The notes beneath the pieces are model-generated. The model made no database searches. It worked only from the letters and a program-made list of their open reading frames with translations, and was not told where the DNA came from. Below are positions 9,814 to 18,880 of a stretch of 64,000 nucleotides of DNA, piece after piece. The DNA is taken from the NCBI RefSeq assembly GCF_030582395.1, contig NZ_CP104382.1:1178001-1242000 (forward strand), in the 5' to 3' direction. This DNA comes from Ralstonia pickettii. Lineage in GTDB: Bacteria; Pseudomonadota; Gammaproteobacteria; Burkholderiales; Burkholderiaceae. A program made the translations under genes and the position numbers. Within the stretch, counting starts at the first letter, position 1. Each line of letters opens with the position of its first letter.

Positions 9814-10736
9814 AGCACCCCCGCATATTCGGGCTCGGCCAAGCCGCGTACCCCCGGGCGAAGCGCGAAAACATGGCCGTCATGCTCTGTCGCACCGACG
9901 GCGGGGCGGATTGACGTGATGAACAGCGTATCGAGATCGCGCCCGCCGAATGCGCACATGGCCGGCTTGACAGCCGGCAGGTCGATCCTGCGATCCAGCT
10001 CGCCCTGCGGCGTGAAGCGGAGTACCGCCCTGGCATCGTTCGCACAGATCCAATAACAGCCATCGGCATCGACCGCGGCGCCATCGGGGCGCCCCACGTA
10101 ATCGTGCAGATCGGCAAAGACCCGGCGGCGGCTGGGCGTCCCCGTCTCGGTGTCGTAGTCGAATGCCCAGATCAGCCGGCGCTGCGGGTGCGAATCGGAC
10201 AGATACATCGTCGTGCCATCGGGCGACCACGCCAGCCCGTTCTGCACGATGAGTTGATCGACCACGGGTGCCGACAGCCGACCCTGTGCATCCAGGCAGA
10301 ACAATGCGCCGGCCGGATTGGCGGCGGCCATGTCCTGCACCATCGTGCCGGACCAGAAGCGGCCCTGGCGGTCACAGCGGCCGTCGTTGAACCGCATGCG
10401 TGGAACGGGAAAGGCCGGTGCGGCCAGTTTGCTTACGCTGGCTGGCAACACGCCATCGGCAGGCGTGGGCTCCCCCAACGTGACGGCGAACACGCCCGTT
10501 TCCATCCCAGCCACCAGCGTGCCGTTGCGGCTGAACGCCATGCACGCCACCTTCTCGGGCAATGTCCACTCGGTGCGCACGCCCAAGGAGACGTGCTGTC
10601 GCACGATGCGCTGCGCGGGAATATCGACCCAGTACAGCGCGTCTTCCTGCGCACGCCAGACCGGGCTCTCGCCGACCGTGGCCGGTGCATACCCGACGTC
10701 AATGCGTTCGATAGAGGCTTGCGAAACCACGGGCAT
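9810..10736 (-). CDS. SMP-30/gluconolactonase-like aldonolactonase
   Basis: The ATG at 10736 overlaps the udh stop as TGATG and follows GGAG, which decides this start. The 308-residue six-bladed propeller protein shows the metal site residues of the family: Glu in 'GESPVW', Asn in 'RFNDGRCDRQGRFWSGTM', Asn in 'NGLAWSPDGTTMYLSDS', and Asp in 'GRPDGAAVDADGCYW'. Family enzymes hydrolyse sugar lactones with a divalent metal. Its place right after uronate dehydrogenase indicates that it opens the aldarolactone made by that enzyme. Confidence 0.9.
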   Translation of the reverse strand: MPVVSQASIERIDVGYAPATVGESPVWRAQEDALYWVDIPAQRIVRQHVSLGVRTEWTLPEKVACMAFSRNGTLVAGMETGVFAVTLGEPTPADGVLPASVSKLAAPAFPVPRMRFNDGRCDRQGRFWSGTMVQDMAAANPAGALFCLDAQGRLSAPVVDQLIVQNGLAWSPDGTTMYLSDSHPQRRLIWAFDYDTETGTPSRRRVFADLHDYVGRPDGAAVDADGCYWICANDARAVLRFTPQGELDRRIDLPAVKPAMCAFGGRDLDTLFITSIRPAVGATEHDGHVFALRPGVRGLAEPEYAGVL

Positions 10737-11581
10737 CACTTCGGCTCCATCGGCCCGGCAAGCACGAAGGGGCCGCCCTGGTAGCGTTGCGTGGGGTCAT
10801 CGAAATGGGTGCTGGGGGCAACCGCTGGAAACAGGTGTTCGAACTGCGCCGAACTGTCCTGCGGGCGGAAGCCCAGAAAACTCGCCTTGGTGTTGTCGGC
10901 CCATTTGATGCGGTTGTCCGACACACCATAGACGATCGCGTGGCCGACGCGGTTGGTAAACAGCGAGCAGCGCACGAGTTCAATGAAATCGCGATAGCTC
11001 AGATACGTGACCAGCATGCGCGGATTCCTCGGCGCCTCGAACGACGAGCCGATGCGCAGGCATACCGTCTCCAGGCCGAAGCGATCGAAGTAGTAGCGCG
11101 ACAGCGCCTCGCCAAAGCACTTGGTCACGCCGTACAGACAGTCCGGGCGCAGCGGTGCATCGACATCCAGCACCGAGGTGACCGGATGAAAGCCCATCGC
11201 GTGGTTCGAGCTGGCGTAGACAACGCGCTTCACGCCTTGTTTTTGCGCAGCGGCGTACACGTTGTACAACCCGAGAATATTGGCCTGCATCAGATCATCG
11301 AACGGGGCCTCGACCGAAATGCCGCCCAGGTGCACGACCGCGTCGACACCTTCGAGAAGGGCGTGCACAGCTTGCCGGTCTGCCAGGTCGACCACTGCGC
11401 CCTCTTCGTGGCCGGCCAGCTCGCCCAGCGGAGCAATGTCACTCACGCGAACCACCTCAGCCCATGCCGCCAGCGCGCCGCGCAGTTGCCGGCCAAGGTT
11501 GCCGGCAGCGCCGGTCAGAAGTAGCCGCTTGAATGGCTTGTGTTGTGCAGCTGTGCCGCTTTCTGTTTCGTTGGTTCCCAT
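10736..11581 (-). CDS. udh: Uronate dehydrogenase, NAD-dependent
   Basis: The 281-residue extended SDR has the NAD motif 'LLTGAAGNLG' (about 21-30), 'VYASSNHAMGFHP' with the catalytic Ser region, and Tyr150-x3-Lys154 in 'CLYGVTKCFGE'. This spelling of motifs is typical of bacterial uronate dehydrogenases, which oxidise glucuronate or galacturonate to the aldaro-lactone. ATG at 11581 is preferred over an in-frame TTG six bases upstream; no strong ribosome site is visible for either. It sits between the aldolase (14-base gap) and the lactonase in the operon. Confidence 0.9.
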   Translation of the reverse strand: MGTNETESGTAAQHKPFKRLLLTGAAGNLGRQLRGALAAWAEVVRVSDIAPLGELAGHEEGAVVDLADRQAVHALLEGVDAVVHLGGISVEAPFDDLMQANILGLYNVYAAAQKQGVKRVVYASSNHAMGFHPVTSVLDVDAPLRPDCLYGVTKCFGEALSRYYFDRFGLETVCLRIGSSFEAPRNPRMLVTYLSYRDFIELVRCSLFTNRVGHAIVYGVSDNRIKWADNTKASFLGFRPQDSSAQFEHLFPAVAPSTHFDDPTQRYQGGPFVLAGPMEPK

Positions 11582-11595
11582 GCTCAATGGTGTGG

Positions 11596-12363
11596 TTAGC
11601 GTTGATGTAAACGAGCCTGTTTGAGTGCGGCTTCCGCTCCGCTGCGCATCAGGCTGATGTCGGTGGCGACAGCGACGTAGTCGAAGCCGTCGGCGATGTA
11701 ACGGGCATTCAGCTCCGGATCAGCCATCAGGATGCCGATCGGCTTGCCGCAACGGTGAGCGCGCTCGCAGGCGTCATGGATGGCAGCCTGCACCGCCGCA
11801 TGTCGGACGTCGCCCAGGTGTCCCATCGTGGCGGCGAGGTCGGCGGGCCCAACGAAGATGCCATCGATGCCTTCCACCGCAGCGATGGACTCGAGGTTCT
11901 CCAGGGCCCTGGGCGTCTCCAGTTGCACGAGCAGGCAGACCTCCTCATTGGCGCATTGGCCATAGTCGGCATCGCGCCCATAACGGTTGGCGCGCGTGGC
12001 AAGCGACACGCCACGGATACCCGCCGGTGGATAGCGGACTGCCGCTGCGGCGCGCCTCGCATCGTCCGCGGTATCCACCATGGGTACCAGGACCGTCTGC
12101 GCGCCAATGTCGAGCAGGCGCTTGAGGACGACCGCGTCATTCGTGCTGGGCCGGACCACCGCCGACATCGGCGTCTGGGCCACGGTGCGCAACTGGTCCT
12201 GCACCATCGGCACCTCGTTGGGTGCGTGCTCGGTGTCGAGGAGGATCCAGTCGTAGTCGGACTGCGTCAGGACTTCGACGACATTGCTGGAGGCCAGCAT
12301 GCTCCAGATGCCGAGTTGCTGCTTGCGAGCGAGCAACTGTGCCTTGAACCGGTTGCGCTGCAT
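11596..12363 (-). CDS. HpcH/HpaI family class II aldolase, probable 2-keto-3-deoxy-aldarate (GarL-like) aldolase
   Basis: The 255-residue protein carries the class II pyruvate-aldolase signature: His46 in 'LLDTEHAPN', Arg71 in 'VVRPSTND', Glu149 in 'LVQLETPRA' and Asp175 in 'VGPADLAATMG' for metal and pyruvate binding. These enzymes split 2-keto-3-deoxy (5-keto-4-deoxy) acids to pyruvate and an aldehyde. With glucarate dehydratase and tartronate semialdehyde reductase in the same locus, the substrate is most likely 5-keto-4-deoxyglucarate. A rhamnonate-type aldolase cannot be excluded by sequence alone. Confidence 0.88.
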   Translation of the reverse strand: MQRNRFKAQLLARKQQLGIWSMLASSNVVEVLTQSDYDWILLDTEHAPNEVPMVQDQLRTVAQTPMSAVVRPSTNDAVVLKRLLDIGAQTVLVPMVDTADDARRAAAAVRYPPAGIRGVSLATRANRYGRDADYGQCANEEVCLLVQLETPRALENLESIAAVEGIDGIFVGPADLAATMGHLGDVRHAAVQAAIHDACERAHRCGKPIGILMADPELNARYIADGFDYVAVATDISLMRSGAEAALKQARLHQR

Positions 12364-12382
12364 GGAAAAGCCCTACCGAGAG

Positions 12383-13633
12383 TTAGAACGAATGCCGGAT
12401 GCCCAGGCCTACACCGATCGGGGACCCACCCGGTGTACGGTTTGCCACCGCGGTGACAACCGGGTTCACGTCATAGTCATAGGTGGCAAACGAGCCGTTG
12501 TGAATGCGGCTGACGTAGGCCTGCAACATGGTGCGCTGCGACAGCCAGTAGTGATACGCAAACACCATCTGCTGCGCGCCCGTGTGTTCGCGCTGCGCAT
12601 CCGAGCACTGGCCGAACTGCGCTGCGCCCGAGCATTTGAGCGGGCGTGCCACGGAATAGCTGAAGATGAAATCCTGCGCGCCCACTTTCTGCATGACCGA
12701 TATGCTGAAGGCATCACGGTACGTCTCACCGCTGCCAGCGGCTGCACCCGTGCCGAAGATCCCCTTGGAGCCAAGCCGGTCCCAGCCTACCGAGAAGTTG
12801 GTCGAGCCCGCCGACAGCCACGTCGCCTCGTAGCGCACAGCCACGCGGTGTTCGTAGTCGTTCGAGTAGCCGGCCCCAGCCACGCCCATGCCCGCGCTGC
12901 CCGCCCCCGAGAGGCCCGCCCCCGCGCCCAGCAATGCTTGGCCACGCCGCGTTTCATAGGCATAAGCGGCGTAAATCGGGCCACGAGCGAACTGCGTCCC
13001 GGCGCCCCACGCGTACATGCCGTTGATCGGCTTGCCGGCAGAGCCGCTCACGCTGCTGTTGGTCGGGCCCACGCTGCCCTCGCCCGGCGAATACACCACC
13101 TGCGCGCTCAATCCGCCCAGCACGTCGGGCGTGGTGTACTGGATGGTGTTGGCCAGACGCGCATTCAGGTTGGTCTGCACGCCGTTGAGCGTGGTCATGA
13201 TGCCAATGTTGTTGGCAATCGATGTGCTGCCCGGAATGAAGTTGAGCTTGCCGCCCAGGCCGCGCATCGGGGTCGTCATCAACCCCATCTGCACTGTACC
13301 GAGCGTGTCGCTGCGCAGGCCGACAAACTGATCACGCCCGCTGGGGCCTGAACCCGTATCCGCGTTGAAGCCGTACTCGATCTGGAAGATCGCGGAAAGG
13401 CCATTGCCCAGCTCCTCCTTGCCGCGCAAGCCCCACAGCGAGCTGTTGCTGGAGTCCTTGAATGCCATCGGCACATTGCCGCCCACCTTGTTGGATCCCG
13501 TAGTGCGCACGGCCTCGACTGTGTTGTCGATCACTCCATACAGCGTTACCGAACTTTGTGCGTGCACATTCACGGACGCACACATCGCCGCCACCGCGCC
13601 GGCCGCGCAAGAGAGCTTCGTGTTCAAACCCAT
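12383..13633 (-). CDS. Outer-membrane porin, GBP (Gram-negative porin) type
   Basis: The start at 13633 follows AAGGAGGAAGGAA. The 416-residue protein has a signal peptide ('KLSCAAGAVAAMCASVNVHA', cleavage before QSSVTLYG), then the betaproteobacterial porin opening 'SSVTLYGVIDNTVEAV'. It shows 'LWGLRGKEELGNGLSAIFQ' and the barrel-closing C-terminal 'GLGIRHSF' with terminal Phe. It forms a 16-strand general porin. As first gene of the metabolic half of the operon it probably admits uronates or oligouronates across the outer membrane. Confidence 0.93.
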   Translation of the reverse strand: MGLNTKLSCAAGAVAAMCASVNVHAQSSVTLYGVIDNTVEAVRTTGSNKVGGNVPMAFKDSSNSSLWGLRGKEELGNGLSAIFQIEYGFNADTGSGPSGRDQFVGLRSDTLGTVQMGLMTTPMRGLGGKLNFIPGSTSIANNIGIMTTLNGVQTNLNARLANTIQYTTPDVLGGLSAQVVYSPGEGSVGPTNSSVSGSAGKPINGMYAWGAGTQFARGPIYAAYAYETRRGQALLGAGAGLSGAGSAGMGVAGAGYSNDYEHRVAVRYEATWLSAGSTNFSVGWDRLGSKGIFGTGAAAGSGETYRDAFSISVMQKVGAQDFIFSYSVARPLKCSGAAQFGQCSDAQREHTGAQQMVFAYHYWLSQRTMLQAYVSRIHNGSFATYDYDVNPVVTAVANRTPGGSPIGVGLGIRHSF

Positions 13634-13706
13634 TTCCTTCCTCCTTGTGGATCTCTGTTTTCTTTGTGATTGCTTTGTGGTTTTCACCCGTGGCAGATCC
13701 ACTGCG

Positions 13707-13720
13707 GGAAACCGGTCTCT
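13707..13720. promoter_or_regulatory. Possible LacI-type operator, site 5, before the porin gene
   Basis: GGAAACCGGTCTCT shares the CG-centred palindrome with two mismatched positions. On the minus strand a -35-like TTGAAC (13728-13723) lies just upstream; the -10 is weak. It may allow separate control of the porin and catabolic genes. Confidence 0.45.
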
Positions 13721-14811
13721 CAGTTCAAGCGCAGCTCCGTTGTGCGATCGAACAGATGCAGGTTGGCCGACTGCATGCTCAGGCTGGCGTGCGCGCCGTG
13801 CTGCAGACCATAGGCCTGGCGGTCGCGGCCGGTAGCTGCGAGTGCGCCGACCGGCGTATCGCAGACAAGCAACGTCTCGGCACCGTAGAACTCTCCGCTC
13901 TTCACTCGCGCATTGACACGGATGTCGTGCGCTCCTTCGTCCCCGCCGATGCTGATGTGCTCCGGCCGGATGCCGCACACCACCTCCTGGCCATCCTGCA
14001 CGGCGCCACGGTCACGCAGTGCGATCTCAACGCCGTCCGCGCAGCGGATGGCAGCCCGGTCGCCACGGACCTGGGCCACGCCCTCGAAGAAGTTGATGGA
14101 TGGCGAGCCGATGAACTGCGCGACGAACCGGTTCACCGGGCGGTCATACAACTCGACTGGTGTGCCGACCTGCTCGACACCGCCATCGCGCAATACGACG
14201 ATCCGGTCGGCCAGCGTCATGGCCTCGACCTGGTCGTGCGTCACGTACACACACGTGGTGCGCATGCGCTCGTACATCTCGCGGATCTCCGCACGCACGT
14301 GGTGACGCAGCGCTGCATCGAGATTCGAAAGCGGCTCATCGAACAGGAAGACCGACGGCTTGCGCACAATAGCTCGCCCCATGGCCACGCGCTGGCGCTG
14401 GCCGCCCGAGAGCTGGCGCGGATAGCGGTCCAGCAGTTTGTCGAGTGCCAGCGAACGCGCGATCTCGTTCACAATGCCGTCGATCTCTGCCTTGGGCCGC
14501 TTGGCGAGCTTCAGGCTGAAGCCCATGTTCTCGCGCACGGTGAGTTGCGGATAGAGCGCGTAGCTCTGGAAGACCATCGCGATGTCGCGCTCCTTGGGGT
14601 GCAGCTGTGTCACGTCGCGCCCGCCGATGCAGACGGCGCCGCTCGACACCTCTTCCAAGCCCGCGATGATGCGCAGCAAGGTCGATTTTCCGGAGCCGCT
14701 CGGGCCCACGAGCACGCAGAATTCACCGTCGCGGATGTCCACCGAGACGTTCTTGATGATGTGCTGGTCGCCAAAGCGCTTGTCGATTGCGACCAGGGTC
14801 ACGGAAGCCAT
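13720..14811 (-). CDS. Sugar ABC transporter ATPase (MalK/UgpC type)
   Basis: The 363-residue ATPase has Walker A 'GPSGSGKST' (36-44), signature 'LSGGQRQR' (134-141) and Walker B 'VFLFDEP' (154-160). A C-terminal TOBE/regulatory domain (about 235-363) is typical of the CUT1 subfamily for oligosaccharides and polyols. It completes the importer formed with the next three genes. The gap to the porin start (86 bases) contains an operator-like sequence, so the porin half may have its own promoter. Confidence 0.95.
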   Translation of the reverse strand: MASVTLVAIDKRFGDQHIIKNVSVDIRDGEFCVLVGPSGSGKSTLLRIIAGLEEVSSGAVCIGGRDVTQLHPKERDIAMVFQSYALYPQLTVRENMGFSLKLAKRPKAEIDGIVNEIARSLALDKLLDRYPRQLSGGQRQRVAMGRAIVRKPSVFLFDEPLSNLDAALRHHVRAEIREMYERMRTTCVYVTHDQVEAMTLADRIVVLRDGGVEQVGTPVELYDRPVNRFVAQFIGSPSINFFEGVAQVRGDRAAIRCADGVEIALRDRGAVQDGQEVVCGIRPEHISIGGDEGAHDIRVNARVKSGEFYGAETLLVCDTPVGALAATGRDRQAYGLQHGAHASLSMQSANLHLFDRTTELRLN

Positions 14812-14839
14812 GATTCGCTCCTCTTGTCAGTTGTCGGTT

Positions 14840-15739
14840 TCAGCCCTTCAGCGCACCGGACGTAAGCCCGCGCTGGAAGTGCTTTTGCAGGCCGAGGTAC
14901 AGCCCCACGCTCGGGATCATTGCAAGCAGCGTCACTGCGATGAAGACGTTGGGCGAGATGTGTTCGTCTGTGCGTAGCGAGGCGAGCACGACGGGCAGCG
15001 TGTACAGCGTCTCGCGGTTGACCACGATGAGGGGCAACAGGTATTGGTCCCAGATCATCAAGAAACCGAAGATGGCCGTGGTCCCGAGTGCCGGCTTGAC
15101 CAGCGGCAGCACGACGTTGAAGAAGATCTGCCACTCGCTGGCGCCGTCGATGCGCGCGGCTTCCTCCAGCTCCATCGGGACGGCCTTCATGAATTCGGTC
15201 AGCACGAAGATGGAGAACGCCCAGCCGGCGACGGGCAGAATCATTCCAAGGTACGAATTCAGCAGACTCACGTGCACCACCGGCAGTTTGCCGAGCACGA
15301 GGTAGAGCGGAATGGCAATGACCTCTTCCGGCAGCATCATGGTCGACAGAAACAGCAAGCTCACGACCCCTGCTCCAACGAACTTCTTGCGCGCCAGCGC
15401 ATAAGCAGCCAGCGCACTGACGGTGATCTGCAGCGCCAGCCCGGCTACCACCACCACGCAGGAATTCAGCAGATGTCGCCAGGCACCGGCTTCGCTCCAC
15501 GCATAGACAAAGTGCTTGAGCGAAGGATGCGAGGGCCACAACTGGAGTTGGCCCGGCTGCACGGTATCGGCGTTGAAGGCGGTGGCCAGCATCGCCCAGT
15601 ACGGGCCGGCGAAGATGACGACAACGACGGCGTAGAGCAGCCAGCGAACTGCCATACCGGCTGCAGCCGAGAGCCGGATCCGAGATTGCGTGGGCGTCAT
15701 GACGGCAGGTTGTCTGGCGACGATGGTTTTAGCGGTCAT
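14840..15739 (-). CDS. Sugar ABC transporter permease, MalG-like
   Basis: This 299-residue inner-membrane protein has six predicted segments and the permease EAA loop 'EFMKAVPMELEEAARIDGASEWQIF' near residues 185-210, the contact for the ATPase. It is of the MalG/UgpE type (CUT1). Its start overlaps the 3' end of the companion permease by 11 bases, indicating translational coupling. ATG at 15739 is used; an in-frame ATG lies 13 codons later, so the exact start is uncertain. Confidence 0.93.
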   Translation of the reverse strand: MTAKTIVARQPAVMTPTQSRIRLSAAAGMAVRWLLYAVVVVIFAGPYWAMLATAFNADTVQPGQLQLWPSHPSLKHFVYAWSEAGAWRHLLNSCVVVVAGLALQITVSALAAYALARKKFVGAGVVSLLFLSTMMLPEEVIAIPLYLVLGKLPVVHVSLLNSYLGMILPVAGWAFSIFVLTEFMKAVPMELEEAARIDGASEWQIFFNVVLPLVKPALGTTAIFGFLMIWDQYLLPLIVVNRETLYTLPVVLASLRTDEHISPNVFIAVTLLAMIPSVGLYLGLQKHFQRGLTSGALKG

Positions 15740-16622
15740 GGCGTTTGCTCCGTTGCCGCAAGGCCAGGTAGGTGACGGTGGTCACGGCCGTGAAGAAGAA
15801 CAGCAGGCAAGACACGGCAGAGGCATAGCCATAGTCGAACTGCACGAAACCGGCTTTGTAGACGTAGGTCATCACCACCTCGGTCGCGCCACCCGGGCCG
15901 CCGCCGGTGCTTGAGTACACCTCGGTGAACACACGCACGCCGCGAATGAAGCCGAGCACGCCCACGATCACGAACGTGTGGCGAATGGCGGGCAGCGTCA
16001 CGTACCACAGGCGATGGTGCCAACGGGCGCCATCCACAGCGGCCGCGTCGTACAGTTCGCGGTTCACGCCCGTGAGACCCGCGATGAAGATCATCATGTC
16101 GTACGGCACGGTCTTCCAGATCTGCATGGCGATCAAGGAGCCAAGGGCAAGATCCGGATCGGCGAAAAAGCCCGCGGGTGCCGCGCCAAACCAGCCCAGC
16201 ATCGTGTTGCCGATGCCCTCGGGCGTGGGAGCCAGCAGGATCTGCCAGATCTGGGCGACCACGGCGGCACTCGTCACGGCCGGCAGGAACATCGCGGTGC
16301 GGATGATGCGCAGGTGCCGCGCCGGGCCTTCCAGCGCCAATGCGAGGAAGAAGGCAATCACAGCCGATGCGATGACCGACACCGCCACATACAGCGCCGT
16401 CTGCACCACAGCAGCATGCAGATCGGTGTCGGCAAAGGCGCGCTCGAAGTTATCGAGCCCCACCCACTGCCAATCCGAGCCGAAGTGCACCTGGTAGAAG
16501 CTCATCTCCAGCCCGCGCAGCATCGGCACGAACTTGAACGTGGCAAACACCGCAATGGCCGGCAGCAGGAAGAGCCACGGGATGGCGCTGCGCCTGGTGG
16601 GAAGTCCGATGGTGAGTTTCAT
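15729..16622 (-). CDS. Sugar ABC transporter permease, MalF-like
   Basis: This 297-residue inner-membrane permease has six predicted segments, starting with 'IPWLFLLPAIAVFATFKFVPMLRGLEMSFYQVHF'-type residues near 14-48. The EAA loop is 'GLTGVNRELYDAAAVDGARWHHRLWYVTLP'-like around 190-220. It is the CUT1 MalF/UgpA-type partner of the MalG-like permease. It begins 13 bases after the stop of the binding-protein gene. Confidence 0.93.
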   Translation of the reverse strand: MKLTIGLPTRRSAIPWLFLLPAIAVFATFKFVPMLRGLEMSFYQVHFGSDWQWVGLDNFERAFADTDLHAAVVQTALYVAVSVIASAVIAFFLALALEGPARHLRIIRTAMFLPAVTSAAVVAQIWQILLAPTPEGIGNTMLGWFGAAPAGFFADPDLALGSLIAMQIWKTVPYDMMIFIAGLTGVNRELYDAAAVDGARWHHRLWYVTLPAIRHTFVIVGVLGFIRGVRVFTEVYSSTGGGPGGATEVVMTYVYKAGFVQFDYGYASAVSCLLFFFTAVTTVTYLALRQRSKRHDR

Positions 16623-16635
16623 GAGGCGCTCACCG

Positions 16636-17952
16636 TCAGTTCGCGCCCACGCGCTGGCGGGCCAACTCCTGATTGACCTTCTTGTTCAGGTCTTTCAGGC
16701 CGGCATCGATATCGCTGCTGCAGTTGGCCAGAATGCGGTTCAGGCCATCAGCCGTGAGCTGGCGCACGCTCATCCAGTCGGGAATGGCCGGTGCGTAGTG
16801 CGCATTCTTGGCGTACACGGTTTCAACCGTCTGCCAGCGAGGGTCGTTATAGACCTTGCCGGCATCGACGGTTTTGTTGACGGGCAGGCGCACCACGGGA
16901 AACCCGCCCGGATGCATACCAAGCTTCTGCCCTTCCGGCGAGGTGAGGAACGCAATGTATGACAGCGCAGCCTGCTTGTTGGCCGAACGCGTGACATAGG
17001 CCAACTCCCCTTCGCCGAGACTGTCCGCTTTGCCGGCCGGGCCCGGCGGGGGAGCAATCACCTCCACCTTGTCACGCCCCGGCTCCTGATCGACCACGGC
17101 GATGTGATACGGGCCGCTGAAGAAGATGCCTGTTTGGCCGGAGCGGAAGCTGGCAATGGCATCGGCGGTGGTGGCATTGATGGCGCCGGGCTGCGTGACC
17201 TTGTCAACGCACAACATCTGACGGAAATAGCCCACCGTCTTTGCTGCGGCGGGCTCATCCAGGGCGCCACGGAACCTGCCCTTGCCGTCCGGGCGGATGA
17301 AATCACCGCCGGCTTGCCACAGGAAACTGCTCATGAACCAGGTGGTGTAGCCGCGTGTGGCCGATGCCGGGAACGTAAAGCCGTAGACCGGCTTGCCTGC
17401 ACCAGCGGGTTGCATCGTGGTGAAGGCCTTGGCCAGCTTTGCGATGTCATCCCACGATTTCGGCTGCGGCAGGCCGAGCTTTTCGCGCCAGTCCTTGCGG
17501 ATGAAGAACACGAACGACTGCACAGACACCGGCACCGCGTAGTACTTGCCGTTGTAGCCCTGCGCCCCCTGCCAGGCACGGTCCTGAATGTCAGCGCCAC
17601 CAGGGAAACCGGCGCGGTCGATCTCGGCGGCCACACCCGTCTTCATCATCAGACCCAGCGACGAGCTGTCGTTGATGATGACGTCGGGCAAGTCATTGCC
17701 GGCAATCGCGCGCGACAGACGCTGCTCGTAGTCCGTCATCGCGTTGAAGTACTCGACCTTGATGCCGGTTTTCTTGGTGAACGCCGAAGCAATGTTGTCG
17801 TAGGTGGCGCGCGCATCCGGGTTGGAGCGCGTCCAGACACGTAGCGTGGTCTCGGCCAGCGCGTGTGATGCGAATCCGAACAGCGCCACGCATGCCGCGG
17901 CAGAGGCCGCCAGCCGCGCGAATTGATGCGGGCTTTGCTTGGTCAACTTCAT
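16636..17952 (-). CDS. Sugar ABC transporter periplasmic binding protein
   Basis: The start at 17952 follows GGAG (in 'GCAGGAGACAAG'); residues 1-33 then form a signal peptide ending 'ASHALA-ETTLRVW'. The 438-residue mature fold is the family 1 solute-binding type ('AFTKKTGIKVEYFNA', 'AVPVSVQSFVFFIRKDWREKLGL', 'WDDIAKLAKAF'). It delivers sugars to the two downstream permeases. Operon context points to a uronate, a uronide oligomer or an aldarate as ligand; this is inferred. Confidence 0.94.
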   Translation of the reverse strand: MKLTKQSPHQFARLAASAAACVALFGFASHALAETTLRVWTRSNPDARATYDNIASAFTKKTGIKVEYFNAMTDYEQRLSRAIAGNDLPDVIINDSSSLGLMMKTGVAAEIDRAGFPGGADIQDRAWQGAQGYNGKYYAVPVSVQSFVFFIRKDWREKLGLPQPKSWDDIAKLAKAFTTMQPAGAGKPVYGFTFPASATRGYTTWFMSSFLWQAGGDFIRPDGKGRFRGALDEPAAAKTVGYFRQMLCVDKVTQPGAINATTADAIASFRSGQTGIFFSGPYHIAVVDQEPGRDKVEVIAPPPGPAGKADSLGEGELAYVTRSANKQAALSYIAFLTSPEGQKLGMHPGGFPVVRLPVNKTVDAGKVYNDPRWQTVETVYAKNAHYAPAIPDWMSVRQLTADGLNRILANCSSDIDAGLKDLNKKVNQELARQRVGAN

Positions 17953-18037
17953 CTTGTCTCCTGCTTGTTCTATCGGCCCGGCGTCCAATGCATGTGGCGC
18001 CGTGCTCGTTCATCAACTACTGCGCCCTTGCGCCGCC

Positions 18038-18796
18038 TCAGGCTGCGGCGGGCATTCGCAACTGCGCCAGCAAGCCCCCGTCAACGGGCAGCACATGCCC
18101 GGTAATGAACGACGCCGCACTGGATGCCAGGAACAGCACCGGCCGCGCAGCCTCTTCCGCCAGCCCGTGACGGGGCAGCGGCAGGCCGCTTGCCGCCGCA
18201 GGGTCGACGTTCTTTGTATGCGAGTGCGGGATCTGCGCCGGTGCAATCGCATTGACGCGAATGCCGTGGCGGCCAAAGTCCACCGCCAGGCAGCGCGTCA
18301 TGGCATCCACGCCGCCCTTGCTGATGTCGTAGATCGCGTTATTGCGGTGCGCACGCTGCGCCCCGGGTGACGACACGTTCACCACCACGCCCGGGTGCCC
18401 AAGTCCAACCCAGCCGCGCATCACGTCCAGGCTGAGTGCGTACATGGCGCGCAGGTTGACCGAGACGATCTCGTCGAAATCCGCGAGCGTGCCCTCTTCC
18501 GTTGGCTTCTTCGTCTGGGTCATGCCGGCGTTATTGACCAGCACATCGATACCCCCACGCTCAATGGCACGATCAATGATGGCTTGGCGGTGAGCGGCGT
18601 CGGCCATGTCGCCGATGACGATGTCGCAGCGCTCGCCCAGGCTCTCGCGCAGGGTATCGAGCGCATGACGGTTGCGGCCGGTGGCGACCACGTGCGCGCC
18701 GGCACGGTGGAATTCTTTGGCGATGGCCGCGCCGATTGCGCCGCTGGCGCCGGTCACGACGACCAACTTGCCGTGGAAATCGAACTGGATATGCAT
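18038..18796 (-). CDS. SDR family oxidoreductase, first gene of the uronate operon
   Basis: The 252-residue classical SDR has the cofactor motif 'VVTGASGAIGAAI' (about 13-25), 'NNAGMTQTKKP', Ser in 'NVSSPGAQ', and Tyr-x3-Lys in 'AIYDISKGGVD'. A sigma-70 promoter and two LacI-type operators lie just upstream. Its reaction is unknown. Possible roles are reduction of a keto-uronate (as for DEH made from lyase products) or another sugar-acid oxidation, and the sequence does not decide. It starts the minus-strand gene run, 85 bases before the binding-protein gene. Confidence 0.85.
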   Translation of the reverse strand: MHIQFDFHGKLVVVTGASGAIGAAIAKEFHRAGAHVVATGRNRHALDTLRESLGERCDIVIGDMADAAHRQAIIDRAIERGGIDVLVNNAGMTQTKKPTEEGTLADFDEIVSVNLRAMYALSLDVMRGWVGLGHPGVVVNVSSPGAQRAHRNNAIYDISKGGVDAMTRCLAVDFGRHGIRVNAIAPAQIPHSHTKNVDPAAASGLPLPRHGLAEEAARPVLFLASSAASFITGHVLPVDGGLLAQLRMPAAA

Positions 18797-18826
18797 GTGG
18801 AAGACGCGCTTTGAAAGGGGCTTGCT

Positions 18827-18840
18827 GGAAAACGGTTTCC
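18827..18840. promoter_or_regulatory. LacI-type operator, site 1
   Basis: GGAAAACGGTTTCC is a 14-bp palindrome centred on CG, the form used by LacI/GalR-family repressors. It covers the predicted start site of the minus-strand operon promoter. Similar sequences occur at four other places in this locus. Confidence 0.7.
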
Positions 18841-18842
18841 AA

Positions 18843-18871
18843 ACTATAGGGAGCCGATCAAATCAAGTCAA
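18843..18871 (-). promoter_or_regulatory. Sigma-70 type promoter of the uronate/ABC operon
   Basis: On the minus strand TTGACT (18871-18866) and TATAGT (18848-18843) are separated by exactly 17 bases, a near-consensus promoter. Transcription would begin near 18836, about 40 bases before the SDR start. Operator-like palindromes overlap its -35 side and its start site. Confidence 0.75.
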
Positions 18872-18880
18872 CCGTTTTCC
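18867..18880. promoter_or_regulatory. LacI-type operator, site 2
   Basis: GTCAACCGTTTTCC has one perfect half (CGTTTTCC) and one degenerate half. It overlaps the -35 element of the operon promoter, 40 bp (centre to centre) from site 1. This suggests repression by a dimer or tetramer. Confidence 0.55.
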
